From Candidatus Eiseniibacteriota bacterium (GTDB taxonomy: Bacteria; Eisenbacteria; RBG-16-71-46; CAIMUX01), in NCBI GenBank assembly GCA_016712505.1, contig JADJQY010000005.1:295498-359497 (forward strand): a stretch of DNA of 64,000 bases. Direction: 5' to 3'. Below the pieces are notes generated by a model. That model made no database searches. It had not been told where the DNA came from and was given only the letters and a program-made list of their open reading frames with translations. Both the position numbers and the translations under genes were made by a program. Shown here piece by piece: positions 17,351-26,327 of the stretch; position 1 is the first letter of the stretch, and each line of letters opens with the position of its first letter.

Positions 17351-17842
17351 CTAGCGGGTAAAGCAGTCACAGGCGACCCGGTTCCGATCGACGCCGCAAC
17401 GAGGACAGAGCCCAAGGCAATCGTCCTTGCAGCGAACGTGCCAGGGGATCTGCACCAGGAACTCCTGACGCACTTCCTCGGTCAAATCCAGAAACCGGCC
17501 GTCATGGTAGACGATTCCCACATCGTCTTCACGCACTTCTTCAACCGGCCGATGATCCCGACTCTCGCGCCGCTCGGCGAAGATCCGGAAGGGGGTGTCC
17601 ACCCGGATCTCCACCGGCTCCAGGCACTTATCGCAGGAGGCGGTCGTCCGCCCGGTCAGGGTTCCCTGGACCTCGATCCGCGGTCCCCGGCGATAAAAGG
17701 TGCCGCGGAGAATCACCGGCCCCTCCAGGAGAAGCCGCTTCGGATCGAGGTCGAGGTCTTTCGGCCCCCCGACCATTTCCCGGTGCGTCTCCCCCTCTTC
17801 CAGGGTGGAGAGGAGAACCAGGAACGGGCGATCGGCGTCCAC
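17351..17842 (-). CDS. yceD: DUF177/YceD family protein
   Basis: 163 residues if started at GTG 17842 (VDADRPFLVLLSTLEEGETH). Family hallmarks are the central LTGRTTASCDKCLEPVEI and the C-terminal HVRCKDDCLGLCPRCGVDRN, giving a set of Cys pairs that may bind metal. YceD proteins are linked to 23S rRNA/large-subunit assembly and almost always precede rpmF, as here. The stop codon lies within a palindrome (ACCCGCTAGCGGGT). Start is uncertain because no strong ribosome binding site is visible. Confidence 0.9.
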   Translation of the reverse strand: MDADRPFLVLLSTLEEGETHREMVGGPKDLDLDPKRLLLEGPVILRGTFYRRGPRIEVQGTLTGRTTASCDKCLEPVEIRVDTPFRIFAERRESRDHRPVEEVREDDVGIVYHDGRFLDLTEEVRQEFLVQIPWHVRCKDDCLGLCPRCGVDRNRVACDCFTR

Positions 17843-17853
17843 GCGTGAACTGC

Positions 17854-18270
17854 CTATCCGCGGAGGTCGAGCTTCAGGTTGAAGAAGGCGATTTCCTGGC
17901 GAGCCGTCTCCAGGGCGTCGGAACCGTGCACCGAATTCTGCTCGATGTTGAGACCGACCGCCTTGCGGATCGTCCCCTCCGCCGCCTTCGCCGGGTCGGT
18001 AGCGCCCATCACTTCGCGCACCCGGACCTGGGCATTCTCCCCCTCGACGACCAGGGCCACGATCGGGCCGGAGGTCATGAACTCGCAAAGCGATCCGAAG
18101 AACGGCCGCTCCTTGTGCACCGCGTAGAATTCCTGCGCTTCGCTCATCTGGAGCTGCACCATCCGGAGGCGTGCGATCCGCAGACCGGCTTCCTCGATCC
18201 GACGCACCACTTCGCCGATCAGGTTGCGACGGACCGCATCCGGCTTGATCATCATGAAGGTTTGTTCCAC
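17854..18270 (-). CDS. ndk: Nucleoside diphosphate kinase
   Basis: Transfers gamma-phosphate between nucleoside tri- and diphosphates. GTG 18270 (VEQTFMMIKPDAVRRNLIG) has AGGAG 8 nt upstream; 138 residues, normal. Active-site His in NSVHGSDALETARQEI; substrate-binding KERPFFGSLCEFMTSGPIVALV. Lies between sucD and yceD on the same strand; the 166-bp gap to sucD (18271-18436) contains no gene. Confidence 0.96.
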   Translation of the reverse strand: MEQTFMMIKPDAVRRNLIGEVVRRIEEAGLRIARLRMVQLQMSEAQEFYAVHKERPFFGSLCEFMTSGPIVALVVEGENAQVRVREVMGATDPAKAAEGTIRKAVGLNIEQNSVHGSDALETARQEIAFFNLKLDLRG

Positions 18271-18436
18271 GTTCAGTCTCCTCTTGCTCCCAGGTTCGCG
18301 ACTGCGCGGTGCCACGGGAGCGGCGGTCTCGGGGCGCAGTCGATCGCGTCCCGCCCGGAGGAGCGGGAATTTTCGGTTCTTTGGTTCGAGGTTCGCGCCA
18401 GGCGAACGGCCGGCGATCCAGTGCCGCGTCCGGCGA

Positions 18437-19309
<873 letters not shown>

Positions 19310-19320
19310 GACGGTTCTCC

Positions 19321-20457
19321 TTACGCCTGGGCCAACTCGACCGCCTTCTTGACGGCCTCATCCATCGATTCCGCCGGGGTGAGCCCGGGCTGACTCTTGA
19401 GCAGCTCCCTGGCCTCGGCCTCGTTCGTGCCGGTCAGCCGGATCACGATCGGCAGCTTCACCCCGGTCTCCGCCACCGCCTGGATCAGGCCGCGGGCCAC
19501 GTCGTCGCAGCGGGTGATGCCGCCGAAGATGTTGAACAGGATGGCGCGCACCTTGGGATCGCGCGTGATGATCCGGATCGCGGTCACGACCTTCTTCGGA
19601 TCGGAGGATCCGCCGATGTCGAGAAAGTTGGCCGGTTGTCCACCGAAGAACTTGACCAGGTCCATGGTGGCCATGGCCAGCCCCGCCCCGTTGACCACGC
19701 AGCCGATCTCCCCCTCCAACTTGATGTACGAGAGGCCGACCTCGCGCGCTTCGCGATCCTCCTGATGCTCGGCGGTCAGATCGCGCATCGCCTCGATCGT
19801 CTTCTGACGGAACAGCCCGTTGTCGTCGACGTTGAGCTTGGCGTCGAGGGCGAGGACCTCCCCGGCCGGCGTCTTGATCAGCGGGTTGATCTCGGCCAGG
19901 GTCGCATCCGACTTGCAGAAGGCGACCGCGAGCTTCTGCAGAATGGCGGCGATCTGGAAGGCGACCTCCGGCTTCGGCTCGATCGCCAGGGCGAGCCGAC
20001 GGGCCTCGAACGGCCGCAGTCCGACCGTCGGGTCGAAGTGGAACTTCACCAAGGCCGCCGGGTTGGTCCGGGCCACCTCCTCGATGTCGATCCCTCCCTC
20101 ACGAGAGATCATGATCAGCGGGAGCTGGGCCTTCCGGTCGAGCACGATGCCGAGGTAGTACTCGTGCGCGATGTCGAGCGCGGGGGCCACCAGCACCTTG
20201 TTCACCCGGAGCCCCTGGATCTCCATTCCGAGGATCTTCTCGGCCTTCTCGCGCGCCTCGGCCGGGTTCGCCGCCAGCTTGACGCCCCCCGCCTTGCCTC
20301 GGCCACCCGAGTGGACCTGAGCCTTGACGACCACCTGGCCGCCCAGCTTGCGCGCGATCGCCTCGACCTCCGCCGCGGTGGTCGCGACTTCGCCCGGCGG
20401 GACCGGAATGCCGAAGCTCTTCCAGACTTCCTTCGCTTGATACTCGTGTACGTTCAA
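19321..20457 (-). CDS. sucC: Succinyl-CoA synthetase, beta subunit
   Basis: ATP-grasp subunit of the same enzyme, 378 residues. The start appears to be TTG 20457 (MNVHEYQAKEVWKSFGIPVP) with GGAG 8 nt before; no ATG or GTG fits the conserved N-terminus. Motifs include QVHSGGRGKAGGVKLA, ALDAKLNVDDNGLFR, GCVVNGAGLAMATMD, ANFLDIGGSSDPKKV and FNIFGGITRCDDVA. Followed by sucD after 11 nt. Confidence 0.96.
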   Translation of the reverse strand: MNVHEYQAKEVWKSFGIPVPPGEVATTAAEVEAIARKLGGQVVVKAQVHSGGRGKAGGVKLAANPAEAREKAEKILGMEIQGLRVNKVLVAPALDIAHEYYLGIVLDRKAQLPLIMISREGGIDIEEVARTNPAALVKFHFDPTVGLRPFEARRLALAIEPKPEVAFQIAAILQKLAVAFCKSDATLAEINPLIKTPAGEVLALDAKLNVDDNGLFRQKTIEAMRDLTAEHQEDREAREVGLSYIKLEGEIGCVVNGAGLAMATMDLVKFFGGQPANFLDIGGSSDPKKVVTAIRIITRDPKVRAILFNIFGGITRCDDVARGLIQAVAETGVKLPIVIRLTGTNEAEARELLKSQPGLTPAESMDEAVKKAVELAQA

Positions 20458-20520
20458 GGATGGCTCCTAGGGATCGCGGCGCCCCGGGGAGGCGCCGCCT
20501 GTTCAGGCCCCAATCGGCTC

Positions 20521-20569
20521 TCTGCCGAACGGCAGATGCTTTTCCGGGCGGGACCGTGATCCCGCCCGG
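20521..20569. other. Two adjacent stem-loops between the GTPase gene and sucC
   Basis: TCTGCCG-AA-CGGCAGA (20521-20536) and CCGGGCGGGA-CCGTGA-TCCCGCCCGG (20544-20569, 10-bp perfect stem). On the transcribed minus strand the second stem is followed by A rather than T residues, so a rho-independent terminator is unlikely; it could be a processing or stabilising element before sucC. Confidence 0.55.
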
Positions 20570-20599
20570 TGGAACTTCGCGATCGCCGTTCGATTCGTT

Positions 20600-21943
20600 T
20601 CAGGATCGGTGCTTGGCCGTCTCGGCCTGGAAGCGGGCGAGGATCGTTCCGAGTTTCGGCTCGCCAATTTCTTCCAAGTCGTAACCGACGCGCAAGGCCT
20701 CTTTGTCCAACTTCACGATCCGGCGCAAATCGATCGGCGTGGCGATCAGTACCAGATCGCAGGGTGTGTTCCGGATCGTCGCCTCCAGATCGCGGATCTG
20801 CTGGTCCCCGTACCCCATCGCCGGGAGCAGCGGACCGATCCCGGGGTACTTGCGGAACGTCTCCGCCATCTCCCCCACCAGGTACGGTCGCGGGTCGACG
20901 ATCTCCGCCGCGCCGAACTTCTGGGCAGCCACGATCCCCGCGCCGAACTTCATACCGCCGTGGGTCAGGGTGGGCCCGTCTTCGACCACCAACACCCGCC
21001 TTCCGCGGATCTTCTCCGAGCCGGCGACCGCCACCGGACTCGCGGCGTCGATCACGATCGCCGACGGCACCTGCTCGCGAATGTTCCGGCGGACCGTCTC
21101 GATCTCCTCCCGCGAGGCCGACTCGATCTTGTTGATCACGATCACGTCGGCGGAGAGGAAATTCGCATGACCCGGGTGGTACCGGAGTTCATGCCCCGCG
21201 CGGAGCGGATCGAGGACCACGATGGTGAGGTCCGGCTTGTAGAACGAGAGGTCATTGTTCCCGCCGTCCCACACCACCACATCCGCCTCTTGCTCCGCCT
21301 GGCGCAGGATCGCCTCGTAGTCGACCCCGGCATAGACCACCGTCCCGCTGGCGATGTGCGGTTCGTACTCTTCCATCTCCTCGATGGTGCACTCGTGGCG
21401 CGCCAGGTCGTCGACCGTGGCGAAGCGCTGCACTCCCTGCTTGACCAGATCGCCGTAAGGCATCGGATGGCGAATCGCCACCACCCGACTCCCGAGCTCG
21501 CGCAACAGCCCGCAGACCTTGCGCGTGGTCTGGCTCTTTCCGCAGCCGGTCCGAATCGCGGTGACCGCGATGACCGGCTTCACACTCCGGACCTGGGTCG
21601 AGTCGGGCCCCATCAGGCGGAAGTCGAGCCCGAGCGCGAGCAGGCGACTGGCGCAGGTCATGACGTATTCGTGCGCCACGTCGCTGTAGGCGAAGACCGC
21701 CTCGTCGGCTGGGTGGAGCTTCAGGAATCCGGGGAGCGATTCCTCGGGGATGATCGGGATCCCCTTCGGGTAGTGCGGACCAGCCAACTCCGGCGGATAG
21801 ACGCGGTTTTCGATTCCGGGGATCTGGGTGGCGGTGAAGGCGACCACCTCGACGTCGTCGCGACCGCGGAGGGCGACGTTGAAGTTGTGGAAGTCCCGGC
21901 CACCCGCGCCAAGGATGACCAGGCGTCGTTTCGTGCTGACCAT
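20600..21943 (-). CDS. COG2403-type predicted GTPase (cyclic 2,3-diphosphoglycerate synthetase-like)
   Basis: 447 residues from ATG 21943 (GAGG 6 nt upstream). The N-terminal Rossmann-like part has RRLVILGAGGRDFHNFNVAL and FTATQIPGIENRVYPPELAG. A P-loop AIRTGCGKSQTTRKV follows, then DVVVWDGGNNDLSFYKPDLT and VIVINKIESAS, a GTPase-like NKxE/D. These are hallmarks of the COG2403 family, related to archaeal cyclic 2,3-diphosphoglycerate synthetase; the bacterial role is not established. It heads the sucC-sucD transcript behind a good promoter, hinting at a link to central carbon metabolism. Function is inferred from family only. Confidence 0.82.
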   Translation of the reverse strand: MVSTKRRLVILGAGGRDFHNFNVALRGRDDVEVVAFTATQIPGIENRVYPPELAGPHYPKGIPIIPEESLPGFLKLHPADEAVFAYSDVAHEYVMTCASRLLALGLDFRLMGPDSTQVRSVKPVIAVTAIRTGCGKSQTTRKVCGLLRELGSRVVAIRHPMPYGDLVKQGVQRFATVDDLARHECTIEEMEEYEPHIASGTVVYAGVDYEAILRQAEQEADVVVWDGGNNDLSFYKPDLTIVVLDPLRAGHELRYHPGHANFLSADVIVINKIESASREEIETVRRNIREQVPSAIVIDAASPVAVAGSEKIRGRRVLVVEDGPTLTHGGMKFGAGIVAAQKFGAAEIVDPRPYLVGEMAETFRKYPGIGPLLPAMGYGDQQIRDLEATIRNTPCDLVLIATPIDLRRIVKLDKEALRVGYDLEEIGEPKLGTILARFQAETAKHRS

Positions 21944-22018
21944 GGATAACCTCGAGAAGCGCGCCGAGGGGCCGGGTTGCCGCGGCGCAGGTTGGGGTTT
22001 GGTTCGTAACCAGCCCCG

Positions 22019-22047
22019 AAAGTAGGCAAGCCTCTGCGGGCGGTCAA
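22019..22047 (-). promoter_or_regulatory. Sigma-70-like promoter for the GTPase-sucCD operon
   Basis: On the minus strand TTGACC (22042-22047) and TACTTT (22019-22024) are separated by 17 bp. It would give a leader of about 70 nt before the GTPase ATG at 21943. The 185-bp interval 21944-22128 contains no gene. Confidence 0.6.
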
Positions 22048-22128
22048 CCCCCGCTGCGGCGCATTTCCAACGCCCGCGAGTTCGCCCGGGGCCTGTGCGC
22101 CGATGGGCTTGGTCGCCCGCCGGCCAGC

Positions 22129-22617
22129 TCAGAGTTGACCAAGACGGCGCTCGAGCTCTGAGGTGGAAAATCCTGGTACGAAAGGAATTACCTTGACGAT
22201 CCCGCCCCACGACTCGACCTCCAGGCGCCCCACGATCTGGTCGAGTGCGTAGTCCCCACCCTTGACCAGGAGATCGGGGCGGACGGCGTTGATCAGCTCG
22301 AGCGGGGTGTCCTCGGGGAACACCGTGACCCAATCGACGGCTCGTAGGCCGAGGAGGACCGTGGCCCGGGCAACCTCGGGCAGGATCGGGCGCTGGGGCC
22401 CCTTGAGTCGGGTCACACTCGCATCGCTGTTGATCCCGACGAGCAGGCGATCCCCGAGCGCGCGGGCCGCCTCCAGGTAGAGCACATGGCCGGGATGGAG
22501 AAGGTCGAAGCAACCGTTGGTGAAGACCAATCGCCCCCCTTCGCCGCGGAGCTTCGCCGCTTCCGCGGCCATCGCCTCCCGCCCGAGGAGGCGCACCGGC
22601 GCCGGAAGCGCGCTCAC
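22129..22617 (-). CDS. rfaE2: D-glycero-beta-D-manno-heptose 1-phosphate adenylyltransferase
   Basis: Adenylylates heptose-1-phosphate to form the ADP-heptose precursor of LPS core. 162 residues; GTG 22617 overlaps the stop of the kinase gene (GTGA). Nucleotidyltransferase motifs are VFTNGCFDLLHPGHVLYL (HxGH), GINSDASVTRLKGPQRPI and a C-terminal FVPGFSTSELERRL, equivalent to the STT/S region. In E. coli both domains are fused as HldE; here they are separate coupled genes. Confidence 0.94.
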   Translation of the reverse strand: MSALPAPVRLLGREAMAAEAAKLRGEGGRLVFTNGCFDLLHPGHVLYLEAARALGDRLLVGINSDASVTRLKGPQRPILPEVARATVLLGLRAVDWVTVFPEDTPLELINAVRPDLLVKGGDYALDQIVGRLEVESWGGIVKVIPFVPGFSTSELERRLGQL

Positions 22618-23639
22618 GGCATCTCCAGCACGCGCGGTTCGCCCGTGCCGCCGGCCTGGGTGAACGCCTGGCGCAACCCGTCCGGAGTGATCACCGCGGT
22701 TCCCACCTCGCGCACCACGATGCCGGCCGCGTAGTTGGATAACGCTGCGGCTTCGGACAGCTCTGCCCCCGCACCCAGGGCCACTCCGATGGTGGAGATG
22801 ACGGTGTCGCCGGCCCCGGTCACGTCGAACACCTCGCGGGCCAGGGCGGAGAAGTGCAAGGTCGGACCGTCCGCCTGGAAGAGCGTCATGCCGTGCTCCC
22901 CGCGCGTGATCAGGACCGACCGCGACTCGAGTTCCTCGCGCAGATAGCGGCCGGCCATGAGGAGCGTGGCCTCGTCCTTGAGGCGCCGCCCGAAGGCCGC
23001 GCCCGCTTCCGCGGCGTTCGGGGTGAGGGTGGCCACGCCGCGGTAGGCGAAGAAGTGAGTCTCCTTGGGATCGACCGAGACCGGGAGATTCCGCTCCCGG
23101 GCCATCGCGAGCAGATCATCAAGCAGCGCGCGGGTGATGACCCCCTTGCCGTAGTCCGAGACGATGCAGGCGGTCGCGGTCTCGAGCGCGGCGCGCACCC
23201 GATCGCGCGCGATCTCGAGTACCTCGCCGTCGATCTCGCCGGTGTCCTCGCGATCGATCCGCACCACCTGCTGATGCCGGGCCAGCACCCGCGTCTTCGC
23301 GGTGGTGCGACGCCGCCGATCGACCACCAGGTCGCCATCGTCGATCCCTCGCTCGGCCAGCAGTCCGCGCAGATCACGCGCAAACGGATCGTCTCCCACC
23401 ACACCGACCAGAATCGGCGTGGCCCCCAGCGCGCGGATGTTGTGCGCGACATTGGCCGCGCCCCCCAGACGGTGGGTCTCCTCCCGGGCCTCGATGACCG
23501 GAACGGGCGCCTCGGGGGAAATGCGCACCGTGTCGCCCCAGAGGTAGCGATCGAGCATCAGGTCCCCGACCACCAGCACCTTCTGACGCGGAAAGCGGCT
23601 GAGCAGCTCTTGAAATCGGTCCGGATTGGGAAACGACAT
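22614..23639 (-). CDS. rfaE1: D-glycero-beta-D-manno-heptose-7-phosphate kinase
   Basis: PfkB/ribokinase-family kinase making heptose-1,7-bisphosphate for LPS. Start at ATG 23639 (MSFPNPDRFQELL); 341 residues. Motifs are VVGDLMLDRYLWGDTVRISPEAPVPV split around the substrate loop, RLGGAANVAHNIRALGA, KTRVLARHQQVVRIDRED and the C-terminal DVTGAGDTVISTIGVALGAG with the catalytic Asp of GAGD. Coupled to rfaE2 by a 4-nt overlap. Indicates an LPS-type outer membrane. Confidence 0.95.
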   Translation of the reverse strand: MSFPNPDRFQELLSRFPRQKVLVVGDLMLDRYLWGDTVRISPEAPVPVIEAREETHRLGGAANVAHNIRALGATPILVGVVGDDPFARDLRGLLAERGIDDGDLVVDRRRRTTAKTRVLARHQQVVRIDREDTGEIDGEVLEIARDRVRAALETATACIVSDYGKGVITRALLDDLLAMARERNLPVSVDPKETHFFAYRGVATLTPNAAEAGAAFGRRLKDEATLLMAGRYLREELESRSVLITRGEHGMTLFQADGPTLHFSALAREVFDVTGAGDTVISTIGVALGAGAELSEAAALSNYAAGIVVREVGTAVITPDGLRQAFTQAGGTGEPRVLEMP

Positions 23640-23711
23640 GAGGGCGATCCTAGTCGAGCGCCGGAGAGGCGGCAACTGCCGCCCCTCCCGCTCGGGACCC
23701 CGCCCCCGCGG

Positions 23712-24344
23712 CTACGGTCCGGCGTACAGATCCTTGACCCGCCCCCAGGTGGTCATCTCCGTCGCGGTCGGCGGCGGTCCGCCGAGGTTCGGCCCGCCCG
23801 GGGTCGGCGCGAGGCCGTTCCCCAGCGGCGGCGTGCTGCCGCTGTACGGATTGAGCGCGTCGAAGAGCGCCCAGCTCGAGCTCCCATCCGGGCTGCGCCC
23901 GCTGGACCGATCGTCCTCCGCCTCCACCGTGGTGTAGGTGTAGCTGTCGACCAGGACGTTCGTACCCTCCACCACCTGCCAGAGCGTGACGGTGTCCCCG
24001 TCGTTCCCCAGCCGGAGGCCGGTGGTCGATTGCCCGTTGGCCGACTCCCACACCACCGCGTCGCTCCCCAGCACCACCCGGACGCCGCCCGCGACGAGCG
24101 AGCCGGTGAAGCCGTAGACGAAGTTCCCCGCCTCATCCCCCAGGTAGTACCCGGTCAGATCGACCGCGGCCGACCCGGCGTTGACGATCTCCACGAACTC
24201 GTCGTTCTTGAAGTCGTACGCCCCGTCGCCATCCCAGTCGCGCGCCGGATCAGCCATCACCTCGTTCAACACCGGCCCGCAGTTGCCGGTGCCGGGACTG
24301 GCCATCGCGAGGATGGCCACGAACAGAAACGCCAGCTTTCGCAT
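23712..24344 (-). CDS. Secreted lamin-tail-domain protein
   Basis: 210 residues from ATG 24344. The signal peptide is MRKLAFLFVAILAMASPG. A single lamin-tail (LTD) domain follows: VLNEVMADPARDWDGDGAYD, NDEFVEIVNAGSAAVDLTGY, a long strand series and WALFDALNPYSGSTPPLGNG with the terminal TPGGPN. The C-terminus (TWGRVKDLYAGP) lacks an obvious sorting domain. LTD modules are immunoglobulin-like and occur in bacterial secreted proteins; the substrate or partner is unknown. A hairpin overlapping its ribosome binding site resembles that of the second LTD gene at 37.6 kb. Confidence 0.82.
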   Translation of the reverse strand: MRKLAFLFVAILAMASPGTGNCGPVLNEVMADPARDWDGDGAYDFKNDEFVEIVNAGSAAVDLTGYYLGDEAGNFVYGFTGSLVAGGVRVVLGSDAVVWESANGQSTTGLRLGNDGDTVTLWQVVEGTNVLVDSYTYTTVEAEDDRSSGRSPDGSSSWALFDALNPYSGSTPPLGNGLAPTPGGPNLGGPPPTATEMTTWGRVKDLYAGP

Positions 24345-24347
24345 TCT

Positions 24348-24400
24348 CTCTCCTCCTTCGCGTTCGTCGACGACGTCGTGTCGTCGCCAGAGCAGAGGAG
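24348..24400 (-). promoter_or_regulatory. Leader hairpin that can mask the RBS of the lamin-tail gene
   Basis: On the minus strand the leader reads CTCCTC (24395-24400), CGACGAC (24380-24386), a 5-nt loop, GTCGTCG (24368-24374), then GGAGGAG overlapping the Shine-Dalgarno (24348-24357). The 7-bp core stem is perfect; the outer CTCCTC/GAGGAG arms pair across asymmetric internal loops of 8 and 12 nt. Core sequence and layout match the leader at 37573-37607. Confidence 0.6.
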
Positions 24401-24458
24401 TTCGCAAAGGACGTGCCGGTGCGGACAGTTTGCGGCGATTCGGGTATTGTTCGCGCCC

Positions 24459-26327
24459 ATGAACCAGCGAACGAAGAGGAGGCCGCCACGCCAGGGGGCC
24501 GCCGTTCCCAGCACCATCTGGGTGCCGTTCCTTCTCGGGCTCATGGCCTACGCCCGGTCACTGGCCAACGGGTTCGTCTGGGACGACATCAACTTCATCG
24601 TGGAGAATCCCCTCGCCCACGACCTCGGCGGCCTCGGGACGGCGCTCGCGCGCGGGTACGGCTGGGTTCCGGGCACCGCGACCGGCGGCGACTCGTCGCT
24701 CTACTTTCGTCCGGTGATCATCCTGGTCAACACCCTGCAGTGGGTCAGCGGAGGGGGCGCCCCCTGGATCTTCCACCTGCTCAACATCCTCGCTCACGCG
24801 GCCGCGTCGGCGCTCCTGGCCGGATTGGTCCTTTCGCTCGGACTGGGGGCTGGTGCGGCGCTCCTGGCGGGCGCGGTCTTCGCGGTTCACCCGGCCTACT
24901 CCGAGGCGGTGCTCTGGATCTCCGGCCGCACCGATCTGTTTGCCGCCGCCTTCGGGCTGGCCGCTCTGCTCCTGATCGCGCGCGGGGATCGGCTCCCCGG
25001 CCGGCTGCGCGGAGGCTGGGCCGCGGGCGCCCTCCTCCTGCTCGCACTCCTCTCCAAGGAGTCGGCGGTCGCCGTCGTCCTGGTGGCGCCCCTGGTCGCG
25101 CTGGCCTGCGACCGGAACCGACTCGGGAGCCACCTGACCTCGATCGGCCTGGCCGTCGGTCTCTACCTCGCGCTCCGCGTTGCCACCCTGGGCGGACTGG
25201 GAAGCGCCGGTCTGCCCGACCGCGGGCCGCTGGGCGAGCGCGTGCTGCAGGCCGGGGCACTCACCGCGACCTACCTCGCCCGACTGGTCTTTCCTTGGCC
25301 GTCGCGCACCGATCCGGTACCGATGGTGGAACGCGGGTCCCTTTCACACCCGCTCGCGCTCCTCGGACTGGGCATCCTGATCGGTCTGGCGATCTGTGCG
25401 GGGCTCGCGTTGCGCCGGCTCATCGGTCGTGCGTCGGTGAGCGGCCGGTCGACGTCGCGATTCCTCGACCATCCGGCGGCTGCGATCGGGCTTGGCCTCT
25501 TCCTTCTCGGTCTGGCGCCGGTGCTGCAAATCATCCCGACCGGCGAGGTGTATGGCGAACGGTTCCTCTATCTCCCCGCGGCGGGGGCGATGCTGGCCAT
25601 CGCAACCCTGCTCGGCCCGACCCTGAGTGCGCCGCGGGCGCAGAACCTGCTCCTGGCACTGGTGCTTCCCTTCGCCGCCTTGCTACAGCTTCGAGTGGCC
25701 GATTGGCAGAGCGATCTCACGCTCTTCACTCGATCGGTGCAGGTCGCGCCGGAGAGCGCCCGCGCCCGGGCCAATCTCGGCTCGGCCCTGATGAAGGTGG
25801 GCCGCGCGAGCGAGGCGGAGCGCCACCTCGCACGGGCAGTGGAACTCGACGGCGGGCGCGATCCGCAAAAACGCGCGCAATTCGGCTCGCTCCTGGTCAA
25901 TCTGGGTCGGGTCGATGAAGGAGTGACCCACCTCGAGGCGGCCCATCGGCAGGGGTTGCGCTCGACCACCCTGCTCAAGAATCTGGGCATCGGCTGGACC
26001 CGACAGGGGCGAGGCGCCGAGGCGTCGGCGGTCCTCACCGAGGCACTGGGACGGTCGCCTGAGGATCCCGGACTCCTCGAGGCGCTGGCCATGGCGCGGC
26101 GCAAGGCGGGAGCGTTCGAGGAAGCCGCGGGGTTGTTCGAGCGCGCGATCGCGCGCGACCCGGCTCGGAAGACAGCCTACCTGAACCTGATCAGCATCCG
26201 GGCGAACGAGCTGCGCGATCCCGCGACGGCCACCGCGTGGTGCGACCGATTCCTCTCCCGCTTCGCCGATGCGCCGGAGGCGACGCAGGTGCGCTCCATG
26301 CGCGCGGCGCTGGCCGGACAGGGTTAG
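24459..26327 (+). CDS. Membrane GT-C-like/TMTC-type protein with C-terminal TPR repeats
   Basis: 622 residues from ATG 24459. About residues 15-390 hold many hydrophobic helices. The first extracytoplasmic loop carries FVWDDINFIVENPLAHD, the paired acidic motif typical of GT-C/TMTC and PMT-type O-glycosyltransferases; HPAYSEAVLWISGRTDL and SKESAVAVVLVAPLVAL follow. From about residue 410 there are TPR units (ARARANLGSALMKVGRASEAE, LLKNLGIGWTRQGRGAEASA). An O-mannosyltransferase-like role on exported proteins is inferred from family resemblance; donor and acceptor are unknown. Its stop overlaps the convergent gene by 4 nt. A TATTGT -10-like element close to the ATG hints at a very short leader. 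Confidence 0.83.
   Translation: MNQRTKRRPPRQGAAVPSTIWVPFLLGLMAYARSLANGFVWDDINFIVENPLAHDLGGLGTALARGYGWVPGTATGGDSSLYFRPVIILVNTLQWVSGGGAPWIFHLLNILAHAAASALLAGLVLSLGLGAGAALLAGAVFAVHPAYSEAVLWISGRTDLFAAAFGLAALLLIARGDRLPGRLRGGWAAGALLLLALLSKESAVAVVLVAPLVALACDRNRLGSHLTSIGLAVGLYLALRVATLGGLGSAGLPDRGPLGERVLQAGALTATYLARLVFPWPSRTDPVPMVERGSLSHPLALLGLGILIGLAICAGLALRRLIGRASVSGRSTSRFLDHPAAAIGLGLFLLGLAPVLQIIPTGEVYGERFLYLPAAGAMLAIATLLGPTLSAPRAQNLLLALVLPFAALLQLRVADWQSDLTLFTRSVQVAPESARARANLGSALMKVGRASEAERHLARAVELDGGRDPQKRAQFGSLLVNLGRVDEGVTHLEAAHRQGLRSTTLLKNLGIGWTRQGRGAEASAVLTEALGRSPEDPGLLEALAMARRKAGAFEEAAGLFERAIARDPARKTAYLNLISIRANELRDPATATAWCDRFLSRFADAPEATQVRSMRAALAGQG

Noticed and set aside
18350..18385. Terminator between sucD and ndk (TCCCGC/GCGGGA with ATTTTC)
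   Set aside because: The T-run follows the hairpin only on the plus strand, where no gene ends nearby.
20544..20569. Rho-independent terminator before sucC
   Set aside because: Stem is strong but followed by A residues on the transcribed strand.
22854..24458. Open reading frame extending far upstream of the TMTC-like gene
   Set aside because: The extra 535 codons run antisense to the heptose kinase and lamin-tail genes and have no family features; the ATG at 24459 starts a typical membrane protein.
24459..26327. Dolichyl-phosphate mannosyltransferase assigned by name
   Set aside because: Only the general membrane-plus-TPR layout and acidic loop are visible; donor and reaction cannot be named from sequence.
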